This document shows, one piece after another, positions 43,584 to 51,618 of a DNA stretch of 60,023 bases (the stretch's first letter is position 1; each line of letters opens with the position of its first letter). Made by a program: the position numbers and the translations under genes. Below the pieces are notes generated by a model that saw only the letters and a list, made by a program, of their open reading frames with translations, made no database searches and was not told the DNA's origin. This DNA is from Halothiobacillus sp. (GTDB taxonomy: Bacteria; Pseudomonadota; Gammaproteobacteria; JAAZVP01). The stretch covers positions 1-60,023 of the forward strand of contig JAAZVP010000009.1 in the NCBI GenBank assembly GCA_018623495.1, given 5' to 3'.

Positions 43584-46463
43584 ATGCCGGGTAGGCTGCG
43601 CGGCAATCGACAACCCGGTTTCCGGGGCCCGCCGTCGGCCGCGCTTGCCGGCTTCGCCGTCTTCCTCTTGCCCCTTGCCTCGATCGCCGTCGCCGCCCCC
43701 CTCCCTGACGTCACTCCCCTGCAGATGTTTCGCAACCATTGGCGCTGGTTCAGCGCGCTGCTGGTACTGATCGCGCTCCTGGCCCTGGCACTGGCGTGGG
43801 TGGGGCGGCTCAATCGGCGGGTGGTACGTTCGCGTGACGAGCTCGAGCACCGGGTGGCATCGCGCACCCGCGAGCTGGAGGCGCAGCGCGACTTCATCCG
43901 CAGCGTGGCCGATGCCGTTCCCGGTCCGTTGTTCCTGTTCGATGCCCAGGGCCGTTACCGCTTCCGCAACCGGTTCATGGAAGAGTACATGGGCTATGGC
44001 CCCGGGGCGATGGACGCGTGGCCACCCGAGGCCGCCGTGGCCGAGGCGGATCGGACCGCGGTGCGCCGGGCGATCGAGCGGGTCTTCGAGCAGGGGGCCG
44101 CCCAGGTGGAGGCCGGTCTGCTCGATGCCGATGGCGGTGAGCACGCGTTTCTCTTCAATGCCCAGCGCATCGAGCGGGACGGTGAGGCGCTGGTGCTGGG
44201 CATCGGCCAGGGCGTGGACGAACTGCGCACCGCGCGCGGGTCGCTGGAACGGGCCAACCGGGCGTTGCGGGTGCTCAGTGCCTCCAACCGCGCGCTCATC
44301 CATGCCTCGCGGGAAGAGCAGCTGCTCGACCGGGTCTGTCGCATCCTGGTGCAGGAGCGGGCCTATCGGCTCGCCTGGGTGGGGTTCGCCGAGCCGGCAC
44401 CGGAGTGTGCCATCCGGCCGGTGGCCCAGCGCGGTTTCGAGCAGGGCTTTCTCGAGACCCTGCCGCTGACCTGGTCACGGGACAGTGTCCGCGGCTGCCC
44501 CACCGGGCAGGCGATCCTCGAGGGTGGCCCGGTGATCATCCAGGACATCCCGGCCAAGCGGGGCCACCTGCCCTGGTGCGTGGAGGCCATGGAGCGGGGT
44601 TTCGCGTCGCTGATCGCCCTGCCGCTGGTGGGGCACGACGCGGGCGGGCAGCCCCTGGGGGCCCTGACCGTCTATGCCGGCGAGGCCAATGCCTTCGACG
44701 AGGACGAGCGGGCCCTGCTGGCCGAGCTGGCGGACGATCTCGCCTTCGGTATCCATCACCTGCGCCGGGAGGCCGAGCGCGAGGCCCACCTGGATCAGTT
44801 GCGCCAGGCGGGCGTGGTCTTCGACGCCACCGTCGAGGGAGTGCTGGTCACCGATGCCGAGGCCCGCATCCTGTCGGTGAACCAGGCCTTCACCGAGATC
44901 ACGGGCTTTACCGAGGAGGAGGTGGTGGGCGAGAACCCGCGGCTGCTCAAGTCCGGGCGCCAGGACGCGGCGTTCTATCGGCGCATGTGGTCGGCGATCG
45001 AGACCCACGGCAGCTGGCAGGGCGAGATCTGGAACCGGCGCAAGAATGGCGAGGTGTATCCGGAATGGGAGACCATCTCGGCCGTGCACGATGAGACCGG
45101 CGAGCTGACCCATTACGTGGCGGTCTTCTCCGACCTTACCGAGGTCAAGCGCTCGCGGGAGGAGGTGGATTTCCTCACCCACCACGACCCGCTGACCCGC
45201 CTGCCCAACCGGCTGTTGCTGCGCGAGCGTATCGGCCATGCCGTGGAGCGCGCCGCCCGCACGGGCCAGAGGGTGGCGGTGATCGCCGTGGACCTCGTCG
45301 ATTTCCGCCGGGCCAACGAGAGCCTGGGGCATGCCGTGGGCGATCGCATCCTGCAGAAGGTGGCCCGGCGGCTGGGGCAGACCGTGCGCGAGGACGACAC
45401 CGTGGGCCGGCTGGGGGCCGACGAGTTCGTGGTGCTGCTGGAGTCGGTGCGCGACCAGGCGGCCGTGGTCGCGGTGGTCCGCAAGCTGGCCGAGGCCGTG
45501 GAGGGCGTGATGCGGCTGGACGGCCAGGCGGTGGTGATGCGCGTGCACCAGGGGATCGCGCTCTACCCCGAGGACACGGGGGCGGCCGATGCCCTGATGC
45601 GCAACGCCGACAGCGCCCTGCGGCGGGCCAAGCAGGCGGATGATGCCTATGCCTTCTTCAACCCCGCCTTCACCGAGCAGGCAGTCGAGCGGCTCCGGCT
45701 CGAGACCGAGCTGCGGGTGGCGCTGGAGGCCGGGCAGCTGGAATTGTTCTACCAGCCGCAGCTCGATTGCCGGGGCGAGCGGCTGGTGGGGGCCGAGGCC
45801 CTGCTGCGCTGGCGCCACCCGGAGCGGGGCCTGGTCTCGCCTGCCGAGTTCATCCCGCTGGCCGAGCAGACCGGCCTGATCGTGCCCATGGGGGAGTGGG
45901 TGGTGGCCGAGGCCTGCCGCCAGGCCCTGGCATGGGTGGCGGCCGGCTACCGCCTGCCCGTGGTGGCCATCAACCTCTCGGCGCGACAGCTGGGTCGTTC
46001 CGACGTGGTGGAGCGGCTGCAGGGGATCGTCGACGAGGCGAACTGCGAGGACGCGCGGATCGAGTTCGAGATCACCGAGAGTGCCTTCATGGACGACGTC
46101 GACCGCGTGGAGACCAGGCTGGCCTGGTGGCGCGAGCGGGGCATCCGGGTGGCCGTCGACGATTTCGGCACCGGCTATTCCTCGCTCACCTACCTGCGCC
46201 GGCTGTCGGTGGACCGGCTCAAGATCGACCAGTCCTTCGTCCGCGGCATGCTCGAGCACGGCGAGAACCGGGCGATCGTCCGGGCGGTGGTCGCCATGGG
46301 CCACGGACTGGGACTGACCGTGCTGGCCGAGGGCGTGGAGACCGAGGCGCAGCGGGCCGCGCTGGAGGCCGAAGGTTGCGACGAGGTGCAGGGCTTTCTC
46401 TTCGACGAGCCAAGGCCGGCCGAGGCCTTCGCCCGGCGATGGCTGGGGGCATCGGTCGGTTGA
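43584..46463 (+). CDS. Membrane PAS-GAF-PAS-GGDEF(degenerate)-EAL protein
   Basis: A 959-residue protein. Two hydrophobic segments near residues 20-38 and 53-75 bracket a very short periplasmic part; PAS (about 105-215), GAF (about 235-395) and PAS (about 405-525) domains follow. The cyclase signature is GADEF (611-615), and the preceding metal-site region reads [15 protein letters not shown] instead of the usual DLDxFKxIND, so the GGDEF domain is probably inactive, though an RxxD (REDD) remains. The EAL domain looks complete (E738-L740, [37 protein letters not shown]), so a phosphodiesterase is most likely. Starts 2 bases after the LytTR gene, without a visible ribosome-binding site. Confidence 0.88.
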   Translation: MPGRLRGNRQPGFRGPPSAALAGFAVFLLPLASIAVAAPLPDVTPLQMFRNHWRWFSALLVLIALLALALAWVGRLNRRVVRSRDELEHRVASRTRELEAQRDFIRSVADAVPGPLFLFDAQGRYRFRNRFMEEYMGYGPGAMDAWPPEAAVAEADRTAVRRAIERVFEQGAAQVEAGLLDADGGEHAFLFNAQRIERDGEALVLGIGQGVDELRTARGSLERANRALRVLSASNRALIHASREEQLLDRVCRILVQERAYRLAWVGFAEPAPECAIRPVAQRGFEQGFLETLPLTWSRDSVRGCPTGQAILEGGPVIIQDIPAKRGHLPWCVEAMERGFASLIALPLVGHDAGGQPLGALTVYAGEANAFDEDERALLAELADDLAFGIHHLRREAEREAHLDQLRQAGVVFDATVEGVLVTDAEARILSVNQAFTEITGFTEEEVVGENPRLLKSGRQDAAFYRRMWSAIETHGSWQGEIWNRRKNGEVYPEWETISAVHDETGELTHYVAVFSDLTEVKRSREEVDFLTHHDPLTRLPNRLLLRERIGHAVERAARTGQRVAVIAVDLVDFRRANESLGHAVGDRILQKVARRLGQTVREDDTVGRLGADEFVVLLESVRDQAAVVAVVRKLAEAVEGVMRLDGQAVVMRVHQGIALYPEDTGAADALMRNADSALRRAKQADDAYAFFNPAFTEQAVERLRLETELRVALEAGQLELFYQPQLDCRGERLVGAEALLRWRHPERGLVSPAEFIPLAEQTGLIVPMGEWVVAEACRQALAWVAAGYRLPVVAINLSARQLGRSDVVERLQGIVDEANCEDARIEFEITESAFMDDVDRVETRLAWWRERGIRVAVDDFGTGYSSLTYLRRLSVDRLKIDQSFVRGMLEHGENRAIVRAVVAMGHGLGLTVLAEGVETEAQRAALEAEGCDEVQGFLFDEPRPAEAFARRWLGASVG

Positions 46464-46553
46464 GCGGTCGAGTCGTCGCGGGGTTGCGTGGCCGAGTCGA
46501 GGCGGGGCGCGGCAGGCGGGACCTTGACGCAGCAGGATAACGCCGAAACCTGC

Positions 46554-46616
46554 CACTACCCACTACCCACTACCCACTACCCACTACCCACTACCCACTA
46601 CCCACTACCCACTACC
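46554..46616. repeat. Perfect heptanucleotide tandem repeat (CACTACC)9
   Basis: Nine exact, uninterrupted copies of CACTACC fill these 63 bases, between the convergent ends of the GGDEF-EAL gene and the deacetylase-family gene. The opposite strand reads GGTAGTG repeats. It is non-coding. Confidence 0.97.
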
Positions 46617-46634
46617 CGTCACGTCACCCGCGCT

Positions 46635-47759
46635 TCATCCCTTCAGACCGTGCAGGTCCCTCAGTGCGCCGACCAGCTCGCCCAGGTCGGCCTCGGCCTC
46701 GGGACCCGGGCCGATGGGGTCGAGGTGGTCCCGCTCGCCCAGCAGGGCGCGGACGGTGTTGCCCACGCCCGTGCCCAGGGCCTCGGCGTCGTAGCCGCCT
46801 TCCAGGGTGAAGACGATGCGCCCGTCGCAGAGTTCGTCGGCCATCCCGATGAGCTCGCGCGAGAGGCGGTCGAACCCGCCGAGGGTGAGCGCCTGGTGGG
46901 AGAGGGGGTCGCGCCAGTGGCCATCGTAGCCGGCCGAGACGATGATGAACTGCGGGTCGAAGCGATCCAGGGCCGGTGCCAGCACCCGCGTCGTCAATCC
47001 GGCCAGCGCGGTGTCACCCACCATCCGCGGCAGCGGGGCGTTGAGCACGCTGCCGCGGCCGGCGCCTTCGCCGGTGGCGTCGACGGGGCCGGAGGCCGGC
47101 GGGAAGAGGTTGCGCTCGTGGATGTCGGCGAAGAAGCAGGCCGGGTTGGCGCCCACCAGGGCCTGGGTGCCGTTGCCGTGGTGGATGTCGAAGTCCACGA
47201 TGGCCACCCGCTCGACGTCGGCCCGTTCCAGCAGGGTGGTGGCCGCCAGCGAGGCGTTGCCGAAGTAGCAGAATCCCATGGCGCGGTTCTGCTCGGCGTG
47301 GTGGCCGGGCGGGCGGACGAAGGCGAAGCCGTTGTCCAGCCGGCCGTCGGCGACCGCCAGGCACAGGTCGGTGAGCCCGCCCACGGCCCGGCAGGCCGCC
47401 TCCCAGGTGGCCGGGGTGTAGTAGTTGTCGCGGTTGTAGGGGTCGAGGTGGCCGCTGTCCCCCTGGCGGGAGAGCATTTCCAGCTCGTCCACGTGCCAGT
47501 CGCCGTGCAGGCGCTTGATCTCCGCGGCCGGCGCGATGCGTGCGGGGACCGGCTGCAGCCGCTCCAGCAGCCCGGTGGACCGGAGGTGGTCGTTGATGGC
47601 CCGCAGCCGGTAGGCGCCCTCGGGGTGCTCGGGGAAGTCGTGCTGCAGAAACACCGGGTGAAAGACGTAGCCGGTGCGGCGGTCGCCGGCCAGTGCCCGG
47701 CCGCCGGCGGTGGCGGCGGCCAGGGCGGCGGTGGTGGCGAGGAATTGACGACGGTTCAT
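46635..47759 (-). CDS. Tat-exported histone deacetylase/acetylpolyamine amidohydrolase family protein
   Basis: A 374-residue zinc hydrolase of the class II HDAC/AcuC superfamily. FVRPPGHHAE, VDFDIHHGNGTQ (metal Asp and His) and SAGYDGH (second metal Asp region) plus LEGGYD are the family signatures. The N-terminus from ATG 47759 is a twin-arginine signal peptide (NRRQFLATTAALAAATAGG), so the enzyme should act in the periplasm, where acetyl-lysine substrates are unexpected; an acetylpolyamine or other amide substrate is more plausible. The frame is open upstream, but only this start gives the signal. No clear operon partner. Confidence 0.85.
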   Translation of the reverse strand: MNRRQFLATTAALAAATAGGRALAGDRRTGYVFHPVFLQHDFPEHPEGAYRLRAINDHLRSTGLLERLQPVPARIAPAAEIKRLHGDWHVDELEMLSRQGDSGHLDPYNRDNYYTPATWEAACRAVGGLTDLCLAVADGRLDNGFAFVRPPGHHAEQNRAMGFCYFGNASLAATTLLERADVERVAIVDFDIHHGNGTQALVGANPACFFADIHERNLFPPASGPVDATGEGAGRGSVLNAPLPRMVGDTALAGLTTRVLAPALDRFDPQFIIVSAGYDGHWRDPLSHQALTLGGFDRLSRELIGMADELCDGRIVFTLEGGYDAEALGTGVGNTVRALLGERDHLDPIGPGPEAEADLGELVGALRDLHGLKG

Positions 47760-47886
47760 GGGTCGCTCCCGGGTGTCGACGGGTCGGCTTTTGCAGGGCG
47801 GCCGCAGGCCGCTCGCCCACGGCTCCGGGAGCCTCTCCATCGGCCCCTGTCGCTGAGCATAGCCTTGCCGGGCAGCAGGCAATAAA

Positions 47887-47908
47887 AAACCCGGCGGATG
47901 CCGGGTTT
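47887..47908 (-). terminator. Rho-independent terminator of the fcc operon
   Basis: AAACCCGGC and GCCGGGTTT form a 9-bp stem around a 4-base loop; on the minus strand TTTTTTATT follows. It is 27 bases after the stop of the dihaem cytochrome gene. Confidence 0.87.
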
Positions 47909-47934
47909 GCAGGGGGGGCGGTGCGGTGCGGCGG

Positions 47935-48654
47935 CTATTCGGAGCCCATGGCCGCGTAGTAGTCGGCGAGCGCCTCGATCTCGCCGTCGGTCAGTTGCCT
48001 GGCGAAGACGGACATGCCCTCGTTGAGGTCGTTGTCCCGCTGGCCGTTCTTGAAGTGGTTCATGGTGCGAATGAAGTACGCGCGATCCTGACCGGCCAGT
48101 GCCGGGGTCTCGTTGATGCCGCCCTGGCCGTCGCGCCCGTGGCAGGATGAGCAGGGGGTGATCAGCCGGCTGGGGTCGCCCGCGCGCACCAGCTCCTCGG
48201 CCGCCTGGGTCTGCCGGGCCTCCGGGTCGGCCGGGGGCAGGGGCAGGCTCTCGTAGTAGGCGGCCAGGTCGGCCATGTCCTGGCGGGTCAGGGGCTTGGC
48301 GATGTACTGCATCAGGCCCGAGCGGCGGGTGCCCTCGGAGCGCAGCCCGCTCTTGTAGTCGAGCATCACCTTGTAGGTGTACTCGGCCCGCTGGCCGCCC
48401 AGGTCGCTCCAGTTGCCGGACCAGGACTCGCCGGTCCCGCCGTGGCAGGAGGCGCACATCATCTCGGTGTTGAGCCTTTCGCCGCGCCCGGCGTCGCCGG
48501 CGGGCATCTCTGCGAGGGTGGTGCGCAGCTCGGCGGGGTTCCAGGGCTCGGGCTGGCTGCCCGCGCTCCCGTGGCCCGCGGCCAGGGCCGTGGTGACGCC
48601 GGCGACACCCAGGCCGGCAACGGCCATCGATGCGATCCGTGTTCTTTTCATCAT
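47935..48654 (-). CDS. Periplasmic dihaem cytochrome c (c4-like)
   Basis: A 239-residue protein with a signal peptide (to about residue 26) and two CxxCH haem-binding sites, CASCH at 67-71 and CSSCH at 168-172, in two homologous halves. This is the layout of cytochrome c4. It probably takes electrons from the sulfide dehydrogenase next to it and passes them to a terminal oxidase. Last gene of the five-gene unit; its start is 10 bases after the fccB stop. Methionines following each haem site (GLMQYIAK, EGMSVFAR) are candidate distal ligands. ATG 48651 is an alternative start one codon later. Confidence 0.9.
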   Translation of the reverse strand: MMKRTRIASMAVAGLGVAGVTTALAAGHGSAGSQPEPWNPAELRTTLAEMPAGDAGRGERLNTEMMCASCHGGTGESWSGNWSDLGGQRAEYTYKVMLDYKSGLRSEGTRRSGLMQYIAKPLTRQDMADLAAYYESLPLPPADPEARQTQAAEELVRAGDPSRLITPCSSCHGRDGQGGINETPALAGQDRAYFIRTMNHFKNGQRDNDLNEGMSVFARQLTDGEIEALADYYAAMGSE

Positions 48655-48663
48655 GGGCTTACC

Positions 48664-50010
48664 TCACGCAAAGGTGTCTTCGACGAAGGCGCGCATCCAG
48701 GATTCCTGGTAGAGCGCTTCCAGGCGGTTGGCCATGGGCGGCGCATCCAGCGGCGAGACCCCGCCAGAGCCCGGGGTGCTGACGATGCGGCCGTCGCGCA
48801 CACGGTAGACGGCAGCGATGGAGACGCCGTACTCGGTGTTGGCCCGGGAGAAGCAGGTGTTGGCGAACAGCGGCTCTTCCAGCGGTTCGTCGCGCAGCAT
48901 GTGCACGATCTGCGCGGCGGCGACCTTGGCCTGGCTGTTGGCGGCATAGCCGGACTTGGGCATGGCGTCGGCGATGCATGAGTCGCCGATGACGTGGATG
49001 CGCTTGTGGACCCTGGACTCGAAGGTGTTGCGGTCCACGTCGCACCAGCCCTGGGCGTTGGTCAGGCCCATCTTGAAGGCCAGCTTGCCGGCCTTCTGCG
49101 GCGGGATCACGTTGACCACGTCGCCCTGGATGCTGTCGAGGTTGGCGGTGTGCACGGTGTTGGTCTTGGGGTCCACGCCGGTGACCTTGCCGCCCTCGGT
49201 GCCCGGCACCCACTCGATGAAGCCGGAGTCGTGCTGGCGGACGTCGTCGGGCATCCCCTCCATGTGGGAAGCGGGGATGTTGAAGCCGTAGAGGCGGTTC
49301 CAGGCCAGCATGAAGGGCTGGTCCTTGGTAAAGCCTTCCTTGGGATCGAGGATCAGGATCTTGGCCCGCGGCTTGTGCGCCTTGAACCATTCCGCCAGCA
49401 GCGAGGCCCGCTCGTAGGGCGCCGGCGGGCAGCGGTAGGGGTTGGGTGGTGCGGCGATGACCACGGTGCCGTCTTCGGGCATGGCGTGGATCTGGCGGCG
49501 CAGCAGTTCGGTCTGCGGGCCGGCCTTCCAGGCGTGGGGAATGGTGGTCTCGGCTACCTCGGGGGTGAAACCGTCGATGGCCTCCCAGCGGTAGTCGATG
49601 CCCGGGGAGACGATCAGCCGGTCGTAGTCCAGGCGGGTGCCGCCGGCGGTGTCCACCCGGCGCTTCTCGGGGTCCACGCCGACCACCTCGTCGAAGACGA
49701 ACTCGATGCCGTACTTGTCCTTGAGGGCATCGTAGCCGATCACCAGGTCATCCATCGTGCAGTGGTCGGTCAGGACCTCGTTACTGCCGTAGCAACGCAC
49801 GTATTCCTTGTTGCGCTCGACGATGGTGACCCGGATGTTCTGGTCCGCCAGCTTGAGGTACTTGGCCGCGGTGGCACCGCCGGTGCCGCCGCCGATGACC
49901 ACCACGTGGGGTGCGGCGGCGCCGAAGGCCCGGCTGCCGAACAGGCCGCTGCCCAGGGCCGCACCGGCGCCGAGCAGCTTGATGAATTCGCGACGATTGA
50001 TCTCACTCAT
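48664..50010 (-). CDS. fccB: Flavocytochrome c sulfide dehydrogenase, flavoprotein subunit
   Basis: A 448-residue FAD protein that oxidises sulfide (or polysulfide) in the periplasm. A Tat signal (NRREFIKLLGAG) leads to a Rossmann fold (VVVIGGGTGGATAAKYL). C73 in VRCYGSNEV corresponds, after removal of about 31 signal residues, to the Cys that binds FAD covalently in Allochromatium FccB; C194 (PYRCPPAPYER) and probably C386 (NTCFS) are the redox pair. IHVIGDSCIADAMPKSG is the second FAD motif. The start overlaps the fccA stop by 8 bases. The neighbouring cytochromes and membrane proteins point to electron transfer out of the periplasmic dimer. Confidence 0.94.
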   Translation of the reverse strand: MSEINRREFIKLLGAGAALGSGLFGSRAFGAAAPHVVVIGGGTGGATAAKYLKLADQNIRVTIVERNKEYVRCYGSNEVLTDHCTMDDLVIGYDALKDKYGIEFVFDEVVGVDPEKRRVDTAGGTRLDYDRLIVSPGIDYRWEAIDGFTPEVAETTIPHAWKAGPQTELLRRQIHAMPEDGTVVIAAPPNPYRCPPAPYERASLLAEWFKAHKPRAKILILDPKEGFTKDQPFMLAWNRLYGFNIPASHMEGMPDDVRQHDSGFIEWVPGTEGGKVTGVDPKTNTVHTANLDSIQGDVVNVIPPQKAGKLAFKMGLTNAQGWCDVDRNTFESRVHKRIHVIGDSCIADAMPKSGYAANSQAKVAAAQIVHMLRDEPLEEPLFANTCFSRANTEYGVSIAAVYRVRDGRIVSTPGSGGVSPLDAPPMANRLEALYQESWMRAFVEDTFA

Positions 50011-50332
50011 TGTCGCCTCCGTCGGTCTGCTGGGCGTAGAACTCGGCCATCGCCTCGATCTCCTCGTCGGAGAAGGCGCGGGCCACGCGATCCATGATGG
50101 TGGCGGGGCGCGTGCCCTCGCGGAAGGCCTTCATGCCCTCGATGAAGTCCTGCTCGGGCATGCCCGCCAGCGGGGGCATGTACTCGTTTTCCAGGTGGCC
50201 GTAGGTGCCGTGGCAGGGAGCGCAGGCATTGGCCATCATCTCGCCGCTGATGCGGGACTCGGCTGTGGCCGTGCCGACGGCGCACAGCGATCCCGCGAGG
50301 ACGACGGAATGCAGCAGTAGTTTGCGGTTCAT
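50003..50332 (-). CDS. fccA: Flavocytochrome c sulfide dehydrogenase, monohaem cytochrome subunit
   Basis: A 109-residue exported cytochrome with a signal peptide (LLLHSVVLAGSLCAVGTATA) and one haem site CAPCH; a Met in PPLAGMPEQDF or nearby is the likely distal ligand. It resembles the small monohaem FccA of Chlorobium rather than the dihaem form of Allochromatium. ATG 50332 is preferred because GAGG lies 7 bases upstream; ATG 50338 would touch that site. The stop overlaps the fccB start, as expected for subunits made in equal amounts. It accepts electrons from the FAD of FccB. Confidence 0.88.
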   Translation of the reverse strand: MNRKLLLHSVVLAGSLCAVGTATAESRISGEMMANACAPCHGTYGHLENEYMPPLAGMPEQDFIEGMKAFREGTRPATIMDRVARAFSDEEIEAMAEFYAQQTDGGDNE

Positions 50333-50394
50333 AGACATTCCTCGAAACCGGTTGGGTTCGGGGCCGCCCGCCCGGGGGCGGCCCGTGGGATCGG

Positions 50395-51618
50395 TCACTG
50401 GGCCAGGACCCAGAACCCGGCCACGAAGTACTGGAGAATCCAGATGGCGATGCTCCAGACGGCCAGCTTGCCGAGGGTCTGGACCCCGCCGCTGGGCACG
50501 TAGACGCCCTTGGTCTGGCCGGCCTTCCAGGCCACGGTGAGCAGATACCCCAGGACCAGGCCGCCGACGATGATGAAGGTGGCGAAGAACATGATGGTGG
50601 AGTACCAGTCCATGTTGATCGTGTAGTCCATGAAGTTGTAGCCGTGGACGCCGTTGAGCGTGACGTAGCGCAGCATCTCGCGCGACAGGGCGATGACGAT
50701 GCCGGCCACGGTGGCGGCGATCATGGGGACGTAACCCCAGCTGTCCATCCGGCTCCGGGTCATGATGCCGATGGCGGCGAAGCCCAGCAGGGCCGCCAGG
50801 GCCATGAACGCCCAGATGGAGGTGGCGAAGCCGGCGGTCTTCTCGGGCAGGGTGAGCATCCATGCCACGCCCAGGAGCACGGTCACCACGCCGCCGACGT
50901 TCATCAGCTTCAGGCCCAGGTTGCCGGCCCAGTCGAGGTAGGCCTGGTCACTGTCCTCGCGCGCCATGAAGTAGCGGCGGTAGGCCACCAGCCAGGCACC
51001 GATCACCGGCGCGGCCAGGCTGATGAAGAAGGCATAGCGCCAGAAGTTGTAGGCGTGCATGCCGGTGCCGGAGGTGTCCAGCTGGCCGTTGGGCGCGTAC
51101 CACTCCTGCCATTGCTCGGGGTAGAGGGTCTGCACGGAGAGCACGTGCATGATCCAGCCGACGAACAGCAGCAGGGCCACGGAGACGATCAGCGACCAGG
51201 TGGACTTGGGCTTCTCGGTCTTCTCCCCGCTGTAGTTGCGGAAGTAGAAGAAGTACATGAACCAGTAGCCCACGATCAGGATGCCCACGAAGGCGATCAC
51301 CCACCAGGCCGAGAGCACGTTGGACGTGTACCAGAACGGGTCGTAGATGACCTGGGTGGTGAGCAGTGGCGCCACGCCGATCACGATCGCCACCGAGACG
51401 GCGATCTTGGAGACGTCCACCATGGCGTGGGCCAGGCGGTGCCAGTTGGTGTCGTTCTTGTAGGAACCCAGGATCGCGAGGGTCGCACCGCCCAGCATGA
51501 TCGCCACGGCGGCGATATGCAGGGCCCAGGTGGCGATGCCCACGATGAAGAAGACGATCGGGTGGGTGGGCACGCCCGCGGGATCGCGCAGGGCGTACGT
51601 CATCATTTCCGTTTCCAT
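50395..51618 (-). CDS. Polytopic membrane protein, partner of bd-like cytochrome
   Basis: A 407-residue inner-membrane protein with about ten transmembrane segments. I do not recognise it as a named family. Several segments contain His or Met in positions that could bind haem (for example H33 in the first segment WALHIAAVAIMLGG, and GWIMHVLSVQ). The overall design suggests the second subunit of a two-subunit haem membrane complex, in the way CydB accompanies CydA, although it may itself share the CydA-like fold. Its ATG overlaps the stop of the upstream bd-like gene (TAATG) and fccA follows 62 bases downstream, so all are one operon. Confidence 0.75.
   Translation of the reverse strand: METEMMTYALRDPAGVPTHPIVFFIVGIATWALHIAAVAIMLGGATLAILGSYKNDTNWHRLAHAMVDVSKIAVSVAIVIGVAPLLTTQVIYDPFWYTSNVLSAWWVIAFVGILIVGYWFMYFFYFRNYSGEKTEKPKSTWSLIVSVALLLFVGWIMHVLSVQTLYPEQWQEWYAPNGQLDTSGTGMHAYNFWRYAFFISLAAPVIGAWLVAYRRYFMAREDSDQAYLDWAGNLGLKLMNVGGVVTVLLGVAWMLTLPEKTAGFATSIWAFMALAALLGFAAIGIMTRSRMDSWGYVPMIAATVAGIVIALSREMLRYVTLNGVHGYNFMDYTINMDWYSTIMFFATFIIVGGLVLGYLLTVAWKAGQTKGVYVPSGGVQTLGKLAVWSIAIWILQYFVAGFWVLAQ

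Noticed and set aside
46554-46616. Telomere-like or coding repeat
   Set aside because: The heptamer lies between two stop codons of convergent genes and has interruptions of reading in all useful frames; no protein extends through it.
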